Positions 15,006 through 30,000 of a stretch of 64,000 bases of DNA are shown here, one piece after another (positions within the stretch are counted from its first letter, which is position 1; every line of letters starts with the position of its first letter). This stretch comes from Tomocerus qinae (lineage: Eukaryota > Arthropoda > Collembola > Entomobryomorpha > Tomoceridae). A model generated the notes under the pieces. That model saw nothing but the letters and a program-made list of their open reading frames with translations. It did no database searches and was not told the DNA's origin. Where the stretch lies: assembly GCA_020055645.1 (NCBI GenBank), contig CM034547.1:4216001-4280000 (forward strand). Reading direction: 5' to 3'. The position numbers and the translations under genes were made by a program.

Positions 15006-18000
15006 TTGCAACGTATTCTAACTGAACTGCCTTAATTTCTGACAGGTTGATGTGCATAAGGTGTTTAATACAGCGTTTGTTTTAATACAAACCAAGTGTC
15101 TGAGAATACTTGTATGGAATGATAAAGCTATGTGAAGGCATTAAATGGATATTTTGGAAGTAGTGGGAGTCTGAGGAGGGCAGGAAGGGCAGGAGAGAAA
15201 GCCACGAGTTGGCTGACCAGGAGAACCACCACAAACAGGAGCCCGACCACAACAGAGACTGAGGAATATTATTATTCGGTTCTGTCTGTAGTGAATAGGC
15301 CGAGTAGCTAATTTATTGTGAAATGGCATGGAAATGGAAATAGCCAACCAACAAAGTCAAGTTACTGATTCTTACAATAAGTTGGAGTAACAAGAGAAAA
15401 CTATTTCATCTCCCAAAACGACTTTCCATTGTTTAACTTTCCTCTCTTCCTCACTCACTCCACTAACAACTATGAGGAGGATAGAGACATGAGGAGTCAC
15501 CCAATTCATCTCTCCCTCCATCTCCAACCAACCCACACCCTGTACATGTACACTAACTCACTACACTCAATTTCCTACGAAACTGAAACACGGGATCACA
15601 GAACAAGTTTTTCCATGTATAGCTCACTCAACTCACTCAGTCCCTGCCAGACCACCAAAGATTCATCTCTCCTCTAAAAGTATTCCTTCCTTCCGACGCG
15701 ATACGATTTCCCAGCAAAGCCAATCGATCCGACCAACTCAAACGGACGTATTAAAACCCAGAAAGCAATTTCATGTAGATTCATAAATGATACTCTAATT
15801 ATTTTAGCCCAATGAACCAGTATACCAAAACATTGATACTTTCCCTAACCATTCGATTCAGTACTAAACGACTAATAATTTACGTGCAATTCCGAGTGGC
15901 TACCTAGCTTATTATTCACTGATATGAGATCTAATATTACTATCCTGTATACTAAAAGTATGTATATACCTATAGTATATAACCTCTACATTTCAGATGT
16001 ATGTACATAAATACATTTACGAATTGGATTAATTGGGAAAGCACAGACACTCGGAAAAAAAGCCAAGTGACAAATAAATGCCACAAATAAAATTCCTAAT
16101 GACATCTAGGAAAAGTGTTCAGTCGTCGTGTCTAGAGCTACACATGTTTAGCATTGATGTTTTTATCACTAATTAAAGTTTACATAATTGTTATTTCTTT
16201 CGTTAATTTTTTTCTTAAATTCAGAATGATTATCTACATTTGTAGATGAAAGACTTAAATCCTTTGTTTACACTTGTAAACGGGATATGTACATGTAATA
16301 TCAATATCTACCGAGTGAGTGATGAGAACCAGGAAGCAGACAAAACGTGAACCCATAAAATACGCACAAGTCTGGTTAAGTAAGCAGGGATTTTGTTCTA
16401 GATAACTTGAGGGAAGAGGATCGACAAAGTGCTCACCTACTTACAGAGGAACTAAGTGAAGAAAATGGGAAGCTGCATGTAAAGTTTTAAATTAGTAAAT
16501 ACATAGTAGATGATTTAGCTGTATGACATAATAGATATAATACGAGAACGGGTTGCAGACATGTGCAAAAGCATTTGTGAGAAAGTGTAGAAAGTCCGGA
16601 AAAGTGCTGGAGGAAGATTGAAAGTAATGAACTTAAAATGAGCATAAAGTGGAGCAAACAATGACTTTATATATCATACAGCTGATACTTTGAACATATG
16701 TAGGCCTGATCTTCTCAGCCGTACCATTTACAGGTACTCTCTGCATTATTTCACATTTTGTCCTATTAGTTCTTTAATTCTTTACTACATTCTCCACTCG
16801 CTACTGATTGCGAGTGCTTAACTATAACTATCCTATGTACACATGTACCCAAAATTCTGTATAATAAAGTAAATATCCAGAATAAACCCTTTCTAAGCTT
16901 TGTTGAAAAGTTTTTGTCTCAGTTTGCAGATTACTTCTTCCTTCGTTGATGTGCCGGATTTTTGCTCTTCATCAAGTGGAAGTTGAAATGTATCTTTGTT
17001 TTTGCTAAAAAAAGGTCGGGTCCGAGTAAATATGAAGGTAACTTTTTGGAGTTTTGTATCCTTGCAAACCTTTGTACTAACAGGTCGAGGATTGCTACAA
17101 TGGTACCCCGAAACTAGTCTAGTGTCAGGGCCTGGAACTGAATTCATGTGAAAGTTTGTTCTGCTATAGGGTGCATGACTAAAGTCCTTAAATGATGTAT
17201 TATCCTTTTGGGAGCGTGTAGAAATTTCTGAGGTCTGTGTAGGTCAAACTCCAAAAATCGTACCGAGTCAAAGGCTAATTTAAAGTCTATAAATATTTGT
17301 AAGTTGATGTTCGTGATTCGCGGACGATCCCTTAATGTATTATAGGGTGGACGTAGGTAAAGGAGTCAAGTATCTGGCTGTCTGTTTTCAGTTGTATTCC
17401 TCAGGGCTGGGATGAAGACTCATTTTCCCCATAGCACTTGTAACTGCTGGAGCTAAGAAAGAAAGTAAACTACGTAGTACCACATGGGTACGAATCCTAA
17501 CAAGTTGGAAGTACATTAGAGCAGGGCAGGAGTACATAAATACCTTCTTATACAAGTTGTTCTTCTTCCACTCGACTCCAACTGCCCCAAAAGAATCTGA
17601 CGAAACTTTTGAACAATTTCCTTCTTTTTCTGTGACTTGACTTGAAGTGACTTGACTGAACTGCAAATCAGTCTTAGTTGGCTCATTCTGAGTCCACAGA
17701 GTGCGCTATATCAGTTCGGTGGGACTCTGACCAGCTCACGGTGTGTTGATTCGCAGAGAAATTAGTGAGGCAGAGATAGTGTTTAGTGGAGGAGAGAAGA
17801 GAACCGGAAGTATAAGTATAGACCAAGATAGTTCGCTCCGTTTCCTCCGTTCCGTTTGTTTCATGTCTTGCTGGTTAATGCGGTTGATTTGCTACTTGAA
17901 GAGAATCCAGGAGAGAAATGCTCATCTGTATTGTTAGTGGAAGGGAGGTAATCATTTTAGCGGCTATCCATTCACTTCAATCGACTCTTCTTCCTTCTCC

Positions 18001-21000
18001 TTGCTACATTTACTCCAAAACTCTTCATCTTAGTAATTCTTTTCATCAATACCTTTTACGATGCTCCCTATAAATAAACACTGGAGATTTACGTAAAATG
18101 TACTCGTAATCCCGCAGTTACAATTTCCTTTGCATGCAGCTATTTTATTATTCCCTCTCTCCTTTATTACTCTTTTCTGTTAACTGCGGACAATATTTAT
18201 ATTTATCAATGACAACTCCGTGGCCGGCTTTACGAGTAAATGTAAATAGAATAGACTAGTCTGCTGTCGTCTGGGGATTATGTGGATTAAATAGAAGTGC
18301 ATTAGTTATGCAAGTAGAGCAGTAAACAGTTCATCAGTCTCTATATTTAATAGTTAAAGTTGACTCAAGATTATCATGAAATGACTTTTATACAGCTCAC
18401 GATAAGACCGTTTGACTATAAAAGCCCCTTGTCACAGACATATCGGCGTCAACACACACAACAACCAAAAGTACAATAATAATAAGCATTATCAGCATCC
18501 TACAAACAAACTACAAACCAACTTCTTGTATACATGCATCCCCTGTAATATTCCTTGTCATATAGCGACATGAATGGCATAATGTATCCGTCTAGTCTCT
18601 GTCTACTAAATAACCATATACTAACATGCCCTTATAAGTCACTATATTATATCTGGTTGACGATGGTGCACCACTTGGTGCATTGGGCTTATTGATGTCA
18701 TGTCAGGACGATCGCTGAGTGAGACGTGAACGTGAACCGACGCCAAAATCAACATCATTAAATTTTAAAACCCCTCAAAACAGAATTTGCTTTTCCGTCC
18801 CACCTTCTTCTCCTTTGACAAAGTTACAGACTTATGAGAGTCGTCTCCTCTGCCTTTACTCCACTGCACGGCTCCTGTCTCTTTAAATGCACTCTCATAT
18901 GCACAAACACCTTCAACTGTCGGGGACTCAGCCAAAGCTTTCACTCTTTCAAATGTCAACTGTCTAATTTTATATTTTTGTACCGTATACAAAGTATCGA
19001 TATAAAAGTGACGGTCTTCCGAATAACTTGGATGTATGTACATACATAGATTTATATTATTATGGCGATGCCTACAGACTAGCAATGAGAAAGGAGCGAA
19101 GACTACGTAATGATATTGCTGATACTTATCGGACGAGGTGTATAATAAGTTGGCAATGTGTGTGTGTAAAGCTGACAAAATCTGCCGCCTTTTTATCAGT
19201 GGAAACTAAAGGTCCCAATTATCAACTAAATTCGAATAGTAGGGAATGTAATGATAGTCCGCCCACGAGGGCGCAGAAATAACAAAAGGGCCTAAATTAT
19301 TGCTACACTGTAAACAAGTATTTAAGACGGACTGAAATGGAGTGACCAAAAGCAAACAAAGGAATGCGAGTAAAATAAATCAGGGATTGACAAAGAGAAT
19401 TATAAGAAATGAAATAGGAAGTTATGAGGGAAAGCCAAATAAAGAGAGGAAACAATAATAAGAAGCACTTATCGTTAGCTATTTGGTTTGGCTCGAGGTG
19501 AACAGAATAGCAATCTGACAATAGGCAAGTAAATGCCGAACGTGAACATTAACGTGAACGTGACGCTTCAGATTTTTCATCGAGATTATCTTTATTATCT
19601 CTAGTGGCTTCGCTTTTCGTTCCTTTCACTCCTTCGTTAGCTCGACATTCTGATTCTATCTCATTTTCTGATTGTTCTCCCAAACCATATTTCAGTTTTA
19701 TGATTTTTCAGTGGAAATGGAATTAGGAGGGGGGACTCCCCTCTCACCCACTCTCAAATCTCTATTTAGTCACACTAAATCCTTTCCATTTTGTTATCAT
19801 TAGCAAAAGACAATAAAGCGGCGCTGTCGTGCCTGTAGGTCCACTTACGACTTCTGGACTACCACATTTCTCCATTACTGCTACTCTCCCAATCGTCATA
19901 GCTCTCTGCATTCTAAATACCTACCACCACTACTCCACTACGACTACTGACTATGACATGGACGGAGGTATTCTGTCTCAAATACTAGCAAAAGGTGGAA
20001 TTATGCACATTCCTCTGCTCCCATTCAAGATCTCCGAGATACGAAAGACGCTTGGAGAGTGCAACTTGGTCAATAGTATTAATCTACCTTATTTTATGGA
20101 TGTAGGTACTGCAGTAGTAGTTTGCATTGTGATGGAATAAATTACGGAGAGACAATGGGGAAGGAGTAGGCAACTCCGACTTCCTTTATTCCAACCTCCC
20201 TATATATACCCGGCCTCTGACAGAATTATGGCTTACATTCAATGTAAACACATTTCATTTTAATTAGTATTGAAACCTGTTTGTCCACCAGAGCCTACAC
20301 ATAAATCTCTCACCGTTTTCCAATCCGTTTTTTCCACTTTTCTCATTTCCCAACCTTCCGGAGATCCCATTGGAGCACATCCACTCACTTCCACATCAAA
20401 TCCAATCTACACCAAGACCTGACTGACTATACACTTGCCTAATTCATATTCCTAAGCTATCCTCTTTACTGTTGTAATCACTTGGTTTTAATCTGACTGC
20501 ATCAGCTACTTATGTTCCCACTTGTCTTACATTGCGTCTTACATCCTCTACTACAACAAACCCAATCAATATTGACATGTCCTACCTATGCCCCCTCCAA
20601 ATACTATTAGTATATCTAATGAGTCAGCACAATCAAATCAAACAATAATCAGAATAAATAATTCTTCAACTAAAATATATGCAAGACTTTTAATAAAAAT
20701 TGAATTTCAATTTCTTTGAGAATGTATTAACGCAGCAGAAAGGTACAAAGTGAAAAAATAATTACAAGAAATATCTTTTGAATTGTTTGAAATGTAATAT
20801 GATTATTAGTTTTTAGTCGATTCTGTTAAATTGTGCAGTTAGTATGGATATTTCTACCCATATTTCGCAAACGCGTATATTCAGACACGATGAAGGAGGC
20901 AGGAGGTGCTTAGTACAGTAAAATGAGAAATAATGTATTTATTACTTGCGAAATTCCTAGAGAGTGACTGTAAAGCGATAAAGATCATGTAGTTGTATGC

Positions 21001-24000
21001 TGAATGAACAGTATAATAACATGTGATATGATCATTCTTGATTTAACTTTCTAGCACTCTGAAAGTGGAGATTAAATAGGCAGAGCAGCACCTAATTTTG
21101 AAGAAGATCCTTATTTTAATGGAGAGCACAATCTCATAAACACAACATTTGAATTGAAAGATTGCTATTGATAAGGAAAACGTGAATGGATTCCTTGGAC
21201 TACATCTTGGATGTATTATGTGGAGGATAGTGTTTAGATGGAATGAATGTAGTGTTTCATGTCAGTATATCGTGTCTGTGTATATTAGTACTCGATTACG
21301 TGATATTACAAGTACTGATGCTCACTAACAAGCAGTTCACGTATAAGTTTAGTAAGCTGTTACGCAATGGTAGTGGGATGGGTGCAGAAAGTCTGTCTGG
21401 GAACGTCTCATGGAATTGTGGACTGAGATGGAAACAATAAAGTTAACTCATAAGTTGGGGATTCGCGTTTCGTGTTAAAGATATTTTACGATGTCGAACC
21501 GCCCTTCCAATATCTTTTCTTTTCAGCTGTCAAATTGTGTCTTGGCTTGGCAGCGGAGAGTCAAGTGAGCATCACCTCACCGACGAAGCAAGCTTACGTA
21601 ACAGTAGTCAAACAGTTGGACTGGAGTTGAATTGGAAAAGGACGGATTAATATTTCATGCTCTTTTGTTGTCCGATGGAATGAAGAAAAATTCCTAGAAA
21701 AGAAACGCTTCTAATAAATACTGTGATCTCAGAGAGTACAGTCAGATTGTCTTGTCTGATGGAGTCTCGTCCGTCGGTCTATGTTAACGTGGTTTGGTTT
21801 GGTGCTATTATGACTGGCTGGACTGCATTTCTAACGTAAGTTACATGGAGTAGACATAAATAAAGGAGATTTTCGATGCGATGATAAAAAGCAGAAAGTT
21901 TTAAATCGAACTCTTATCGTTAGTTTATGTTCTTAGGGAATAAAACGCCTTGGCCATTATTCCTGAAGAAAGAAGAGGCGTTTAGGGGGAAAGACATTGA
22001 AATTCGGAATGTGCAGTCGCTTTGGAGGATGCAAACAATTCAATTCAATTGGATTCCACTATTCCGCTCAGTTGTTTTGCTACTGCATACTAACTACTGA
22101 ACAACAGAGCCGAAATATACGAACAAAAGAGATTCGTTGGCTTGGCCTGGATAACCTCGTTAGCCTCACAATCAGGCACGTCTGCAAAAAAGAACTACAC
22201 TCTGCTCTACATCAACGATTTGTAACTGTACGAGATTCCCAAATACTCACTCACAATTTCAGAAAATTCTTGTCATCAGATCACATTAGATCTTTGACTT
22301 TTTTATTTATTATTCAATGTCCTTAAATCGATATTTACCTACCTTGCTTTGAAAAACGGAGCGTAAAACTACAATTACAATGCATATTTCTTTTTTCTAC
22401 CGACTAATGTGTAATTTAGATGCATATAGAAAACGTATTTACTCACTCAATCTGCACGCTCGCTTTTACATGCCGAGATCTTAAAGATATTTTATGGGCA
22501 AAAAAATACCTAGTCACGATAATGTGCTCTGTTCACATTCCAATGATATCATTTCATACTATTAGACTTTTATCCACCTGGCCATACCCTTCCACTACTA
22601 TATACACTAGGCACACAAGAAAATGTGCAAAAAACTGTTTGTTTCTTTTTCTAACGACAGCCGTCAGAAATATTTTTCCATTTCGAATAATCCGACTACA
22701 AATACGTGCACACTTGGCATCATTCTTCCTTGTAGAGGAGCTACTGTGGGAAATTGCGAATAATTCTTCAAGGCATAACATTAGTAAAAGGATGATGATT
22801 TTTGACTGCAGAGTTCCGTTAGAATTTAGTTTATCACAGAATTTGAATGATTACACTATTAAATTTTATGTAATGGGCACCCGTTCCGAATTCTTATCCC
22901 AAGATTTGAAATTACGAGTAAAAGGAGACGGGGGAGTGAGGTCGTCTAAGAATTACTCAAGAAGATGATTAGAAAGTAAAACAGGGACTTTAGTTTTAGT
23001 GTTCGAACTATAGCCCATTCCATTAAAAGCGTTCGAGTGGAGTGGGTAATGAGATGCCATGGCGTGATCCTATAATTTCAATGAGTACAGTGTAAATTAC
23101 ACGTTTAGAAGCGTTAATGTTTATGTAGCTGTTGATGTAATAAAGTTCAACATACCTTTCCTTGTCTTATCCTTATCTCTCTGCTTCATTTGCATATCAT
23201 CTAACTTCATGCTATACCTTATACACGTCTATAATATATTTAATAACCTTTTAGTAGCACGCTGGAATATGCCAGAAGGATTTTTGGACAGATTCTGCCA
23301 CTCAGTCACGTAGCTCAATCAGATAGCTTTCGTAAATTGGGAATTCATAATGCCTGTCTACTGCCTTTACAGAATCTACAAAGAGATGCACGGCAATAAG
23401 CACAAATTCTTCAGCAGTTGCAATTAAGTTACAACAAGAATTTAATTTCCAAACATAGACAACAACTACGCAGTTAGCCAAATGAGATTAGAAATTTCGC
23501 AATCGATTGTTTTCCTCACTCCATTATATCTCCGATGACGTCTTCCTCCTACCTGAACCCATATACACTGCTCCACGCCGAATTATTACAAGTCTGCCGT
23601 TTGCATTCCCGGTTTTCAATTAACAAAACAGTCTGACACGACATAATCAACACTTACACATGTAATAACATCCAAAGATATTGCAACCCAATAAGCGGCA
23701 CGTGAATTACGATGAGGTGGGGTAAATATTTATTAGAACGCACGTTAATTACAGCTTTTGAATCTTACGCTTAAAACACTACTACCTAATAACATCATAA
23801 GCACTTCGTGAAAATTACGTTTCTCTCGACTCGACTGCCATTGCCGTTTTATTAAAATTATTAAATTATTCTGAGGAATCCGTCAAACCTGAGTCTCAAA
23901 ACTCATCCCAAAACATATCTATGTACAGTAGTAAATATATCATATAGTGTATAAAAATACATTTTACACATAAATAATTCAAGAGCAGCTAAGTACTTAT

Positions 24001-27000
24001 TTATAATGTGAAAAGGTCTATAGTAGAATATTTCGGTCAGTATGCTATTTATAAGCCAGCACTTGAAATTATTAATGGTGACATTTCATTGTGAGTGACT
24101 TGCTTTGTCTCTGAGATATGCTAGCTATGGGGAATGGGGAGGAATGTCTGTGAATGAAGAAGAGGATTTCTTAGAAAATGGAAAACGTGACATGTTAATT
24201 TGACATCGATTTGACGCTCTGTCCCGTCCTACTTGGCTCTCTTCTGTCCTGTCTCTCTCCGACACTTCATCTCCTCTTTCCAATCCTCTAATAGACTCAT
24301 TCCTATTTACTCATCCCTAATATTTGCTTCCCTCCGCCTATTCATCTCACTCCCGTTTTGTCAACTGTAACTATTATGGTCCACATTCAGTCCTATTCGA
24401 GAATTCCTCCGATTGTATCCTACTATAGCCCTCCATTATCGTCAATGACATCATCCTCCTATTAAGTGCACTATTAAGAAAATTAATGCAACATGGCTCA
24501 GCATTGTCATCCTCATCCTGAATACATAAATACATCTGTATTTTATTTTTTGATGCTCTCTGAGAAGATTCGTCATGTCATGAAATTCTTAACTAAATAA
24601 ATTATATTCCTAGCTATTTTAATATACGAATGGATAGCTAAAATACTATATTATCAATCAACTAGTAAAAGTATTCTTAAGGGCATAGATTAATAAATGT
24701 GAGAAGAGAGGAATATGTAATTTGTGTATACTCCATATTTGAGAACTAAGGAAGTAACATTACATAAAAGCTATAGATTTATTCTTGGGTGCCACTTTGA
24801 GCTAGAACAGTAGTGTCGCAAATTGAGTAGTTTTTAATCAAAAGAAATTTATAGTGCGTTAGGAGGATATCAATAATGGATGGTGTAAGTAATTTTCTTA
24901 GTCGGACGTCTCCGTCGACCTTTATTGCATGCAGAGTAATTTGTCGCCATTTGTTAGCTATACATAGAAGAGATGTGAAGTGTGTGCTGGTGGATTATGA
25001 TAATGAGTAGGTGGAAGAAGGTGAGTAATGAGTATTCGGACTCGGGTGCAGGAGTGAATGGAGTGCTACTCTCTGTCAGTCCGGGACTGGTGGAGTGAAA
25101 GAGAGAAATGAGTGGGAATGAATCGTCCGAGTGAGTAAAGAGTAAGTGGGTGAGTAACTGTGGGCAGGGCCGTAGTCGTGTAATATTGTATGGCATGAGC
25201 GGGTCTGGCGGGACGGCGGGCGGTGACATACACAGCGCTGGACGCCGCTCCACTTGATTAGTTGACATGAGTAAATACCATGTTGACATTTCCAATTGAT
25301 TGACTTCCATCAAAAGAATTCCGTCGCAATAATCTTTCTCCAGTCCAGACAAACTGCCCGGACTGCCTGCCACTGCCAACACTCACTAACTTCTATACGC
25401 TACTCAATAAAAACAACGTCTTTGTCGCAAATATCTACTCTATATCTACTTTCCACCCAGTTACTATTATTAATGTTCTTGGTATGATGCTTGATTTATT
25501 CCTCACTATACTATTGTAAGTACCTATACACTTTTATATGCATACCTATATGTATATACTTATGGCATCCATAAAATATCAGTATCAATAGGTAGAAAAC
25601 TACTCTTGTCTGAGTAAACACATAATAATACTACTTATATATACTACAGCGTATAATAATAATAAATTGGCAAGTATGAGCAGTATTAACTATAGTGGAC
25701 ATAAATTTCATGACTTGGGTTTATTAATGCACCGCGCTCCACTAACTATGTTAACGGCCCTATCAACGAGAAAAATTTACTATCCCCTTCATAGGTGTTT
25801 ATTAGAGCATTTACGGTGGGTAATGTGAATAAATGTCTCTGTACTCCACGTCTACTCTAATTCCTCGTATTACATAAACAGCCATTGGCTATCTTATCTA
25901 GATCACACATTTCTTAATCTCAGGATCAAGAACATTTTTAGTCTATAGGGATATAAGTATTATGGTACGTAAGTAGTGCATATTATGTACTGAGTAAGTA
26001 TATAAGGTAATTAATATTGGATCACTTAACTCAACTACGTAACTCGGGAGTTTCCTGTGCATTTTGTGTCAAGTCATTGGAACGGACTGCAATTGCCAAC
26101 GGATGCCAATCCATTGCACCCGCGTGCAGTGCCATACTGTCTTACAAACTGTTACAAATCTGCTGCGTGATGTAAAAGCAATTATGATAGGAGTGTAGGT
26201 GCACTTGCACCATTGGTATATCCCTATATAAGTAATTATAACTATGTAGGTAAGTAGTAGGTAGGTAGCATTTAGTATTTGCTCACTACGGTAAAATTAG
26301 TTCGATGCTAAAGGATTCTGACGCAGAGGAGTGTTTGTTAGTTTAGCTATTTGTAGAAATATTCGGAGAAATGGGTAAGCAAAGAAAGAAAAATCCACTT
26401 ATGCTATAAGTCGTAGTATATGAGTCATGTAATAAGTCAGTAGGTATAATAATGTTGGGTTGACATATAGTCGTGTCGATTATTGTAAGTGTGGTGTATC
26501 CAAAGGTATCGAAGCAGATAAGTAGCATGTCTGTGTCTATGCAGTCCTTTCAGTTGACTACTTAATGTATGTGGGCACCTTACATGCTCCTTAGCCACCT
26601 AATACTACTACTACTACTAGCAGAGTCTTAGTTAATGCCTATTTACCTTTTAAGAGAAGACTCTATAGCCGAGATATAGGGAGATATAGCGTCTGTCTGG
26701 ATAAGTATAATATAAATTTCATTGCAGACCCGTCCTAGTTGAGCTATCAGCACATTAAAGTTAAGGGCCATTAAGTTCCACTTCTCTCGACACCTTCCTT
26801 TTATGCTGAGCAGGAGCGAGTCCACCAAGATCCATTGCACCATTATGATATTAGCATAGTCCAGACAGACCCAAAGTCACCACGCACTATACTAAGTAAC
26901 ATATATTCACTATAATATGACTACTAAATATATACTTAAAAGGATTCATTTGCGTATGTGAAGTTCAGGTAAAAGGGCCCTTTCAGACTCGCTTTTGTGC

Positions 27001-30000
27001 TAAAACAGAGGTGGGAAATCTAATTTGCATATTTATGTAATTTCCCGTAATTTGAGAAAGCTACGCCACTGTGAGGGGATCTTATGTATAATAGAGTCAC
27101 ATAGCATTTACCACATTTATCTCAATATCTCACAACCTTCTCCCTCGCAATCAGCCAACCAACGTTCTAATGGTCCGCAAGGAAACTTAAGATAAGCCAT
27201 ATAAAGGAAATGTAGCTTATGAGTGGCCATGACCGAAGTAGACACACATGGATACTTTATTGTCATACTTATATGCATTTACCTGTATTAGGCGGGTACT
27301 TACTATAATATAAGTACCCAGCCTTAAGAAACTCGTCTCTAAGAGGACAGGTACTCTTGTTATAGTAACTTGTTATGTAAATGTTGGTTGTGGAGCAGTG
27401 CCATTAATTTCCGTGGAACGGAGGTTGAAAGAAAGTCGAGGATGTCGCAGTCTCGTTTAATTGAAACTGTTTTATGGATTTCTAACTTGCACTAAAAACT
27501 AGGATACGGCACACGCTGTTTAATGTAGACTGAGTGTGTGTGTGTGCAAAATGAATGAAATAAAGTGCCCACCGGAACCCATTACTTACCTCTTTCTACA
27601 CAACTCTCCACTTTGTCATTTCACCATTATCTTCCTATATCATATTAGATATTACAAGAATGTGTGCCAAAATAAATATCCAAAGTACAAAACAATTCCG
27701 TCCTTTTTAGCATACGAAACTAGAGCAAACTCTCCCCCTTCTACTCCACTACTTACAACCACAACCACCCAGTCGATTTTGCTTTTGTTTTTCATTTGCC
27801 AAAATTATTTCGTTGTCTGTTGTGGTGACTCCTTTTGTTCTGCTGAAAGAGATGACATTTTACTAGTCAAGGATTATCTAATCCATTGTGGTATTTATGG
27901 TTCCCCGTCTATAATGATATTAATGATCAAAGAAACACAGATAGGAAATGATACCTATAAAGTGACAAACGGGATGTCATTATTAAATATGCAAAACTGC
28001 GTAGCTCTTCGTTGTACTACAGGACGCGAACCAATTTTCTTCTAATTTTACACTGGCCATACACTGTCCATTACATTGTGTATTAATAATCATAGGATAT
28101 TTGCACATATTGACCTTGATGTGCCTCGTACTAACTAAACAAGCTCTATATGTATATCTTGCCCCATATGAATAAATGAAGTATCAACTCCAACTGTCTG
28201 CCGGATATTTAACCATATGTAAATCTTTAAACTAGGTTCCTCCCACTCATTATTGACATTTATACTCAAATTCGTCTTCGCATATTCAACAAACTTTAAA
28301 CTAACAAGTGGCAGCGTATCACCTGACAAACGGCAGCATAACGAGACAAAATGTTAGCCAGCTTTGAGTATTCTACTTATAAATTGCGTATTTAAGTGTC
28401 CATTTTTAGGAGGAATGGACATTTTCCAGTAATTATAGTTAATCGCAGACTGGGAATTCATTGTGAAAGTGACAATAAACGACGAAGAAAAGGAAGTCGC
28501 ATGATTTGAATGTCGGCATGTCATGTACGGACATTTGGTTTAATTTAACTGATTGCCACTGAGGAATATCTCTAATTTATGTAGATGCACGTGTATCGGT
28601 AGATATAATCTACTCAATGGTTTACATTGTTGCCCAATTCAAAAGTATTGATAAATACATAGCTGTAGACAGAGATCATAGTCGGGGGGAATACGTGAGT
28701 GACATGAGGGGGGAGACTGATGGGCATTATTGGAAGTGCTGAGACGAAGGTCGCTTAGAATTCAATTTGAATTGAAGAATTGATGGAAGGAAATTGAGTT
28801 GTTAAGAGAGTGAGAAGAGAGGGAATTGAACTCTGGAGTCGGGTGCGACTTGACTGAAAAGGATAATGTCTGTTATTCCCCTGCCATTTATTACAGAGCC
28901 TTATTAGAAAATTCTTTGCAGACTCTTCAATTATTCCGTGAATCTTTTATGATTCAAGCTTCGACTCTAAGGAACCTTTCTTTCTTCCCTAATAATATTA
29001 TCCTCGCTTTTCTGTCTGTCCTCACTCACTGTCCACTTTGGGAACATTCAAATATTATTCAAATTGTATTAGGGACTAGACAAAAATTATTTACGTATTT
29101 ACGTTAGCTCAAATTATCCCGAAATAATTACATAGAAGTGTATTTAGGAAGTAGATAAAGACAGACGGTTTGTAATTACTATGTACTGATTGCTTAAACA
29201 AACGGACATAACAATGTATACATAACTTAAATGCGACGCAAAAAAGAATTTCATAAAATCAACCCCTTTTCAAAAATGTAATCAAAATTTTCACTTTCCG
29301 ACTCCTTAATTATCATACTTGACATAATATGATTACAGAAACAGGTCTGGAATGTTTAAACGATGTATCCGTATGTAAAACAGATTATATTCACCTTTGG
29401 GTTAAGAAAGAATGACAATAAAGCAATCACTTACTTAAGAAACTATCTCAATCCATTCAATAGTTATCGTTTCGTCGAGACTGTTGGTCATAAAGTAGTA
29501 AGGACTTGGGCTACTTACTAATAATGAATTGGGTTGAGTAGATGGAAAGAATTTCGGAAGAAGTACGGGATTTATGGACGGTCCCTGTTATTGGTATTTA
29601 CTTACTAGCTTTCAGTTTAATAAGCATTAGCCTAATAGTAGATGAGAGTGTGCAATTACCCACTTAGACTCCAATCTACGCCTGGCTATTGAATTTTTGT
29701 GTGCAATGGGTTCGGACAATAAAAGTTAGTGCCTCTGCAGTGCTCGTGGAAAGAGAATTGAATTGGTGGGTAGTCATCCTTTTAATAGTTTGCTTATCAC
29801 ATTGGAAAGGTTATCTATGGCAGGACTAACAATAACTTCGTCCTAGCACTCCTAATCTACTTTCTCCCAATTATTTATTAACCACCGACGATTATTTGTC
29901 TCTCATACCCAACTACCAGAGAACTCTGTATTTTTTAAGTGCAGTACAAGTCTGCGTCTAGAAAACTCCGAGACATGACGTGATGTGTTGTTATCTATTT

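Noticed and set aside
22420-22968. 182-codon plus-strand open frame
   Set aside because: No recognisable motif, with an overlapping antisense frame of similar quality. Treated as chance.
24954-25382. 142-codon minus-strand open frame with a GC-richer first half
   Set aside because: The first half looks slightly protein-like, but the rest is simple TCACTC-type repeat translation. No splice sites clearly delimit an exon.
27294-27319. GGGTACTTA / TAAGTACCC hairpin
   Set aside because: A 9-bp stem with an 8-nt AT loop is expected by chance in AT-rich DNA of this length.
27536-28045. 169-codon plus-strand open frame
   Set aside because: Low-complexity Thr/Ser and mixed hydrophobic composition, no domain resemblance, no splice or promoter context. 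Frames of this length are expected by chance in 64 kb.
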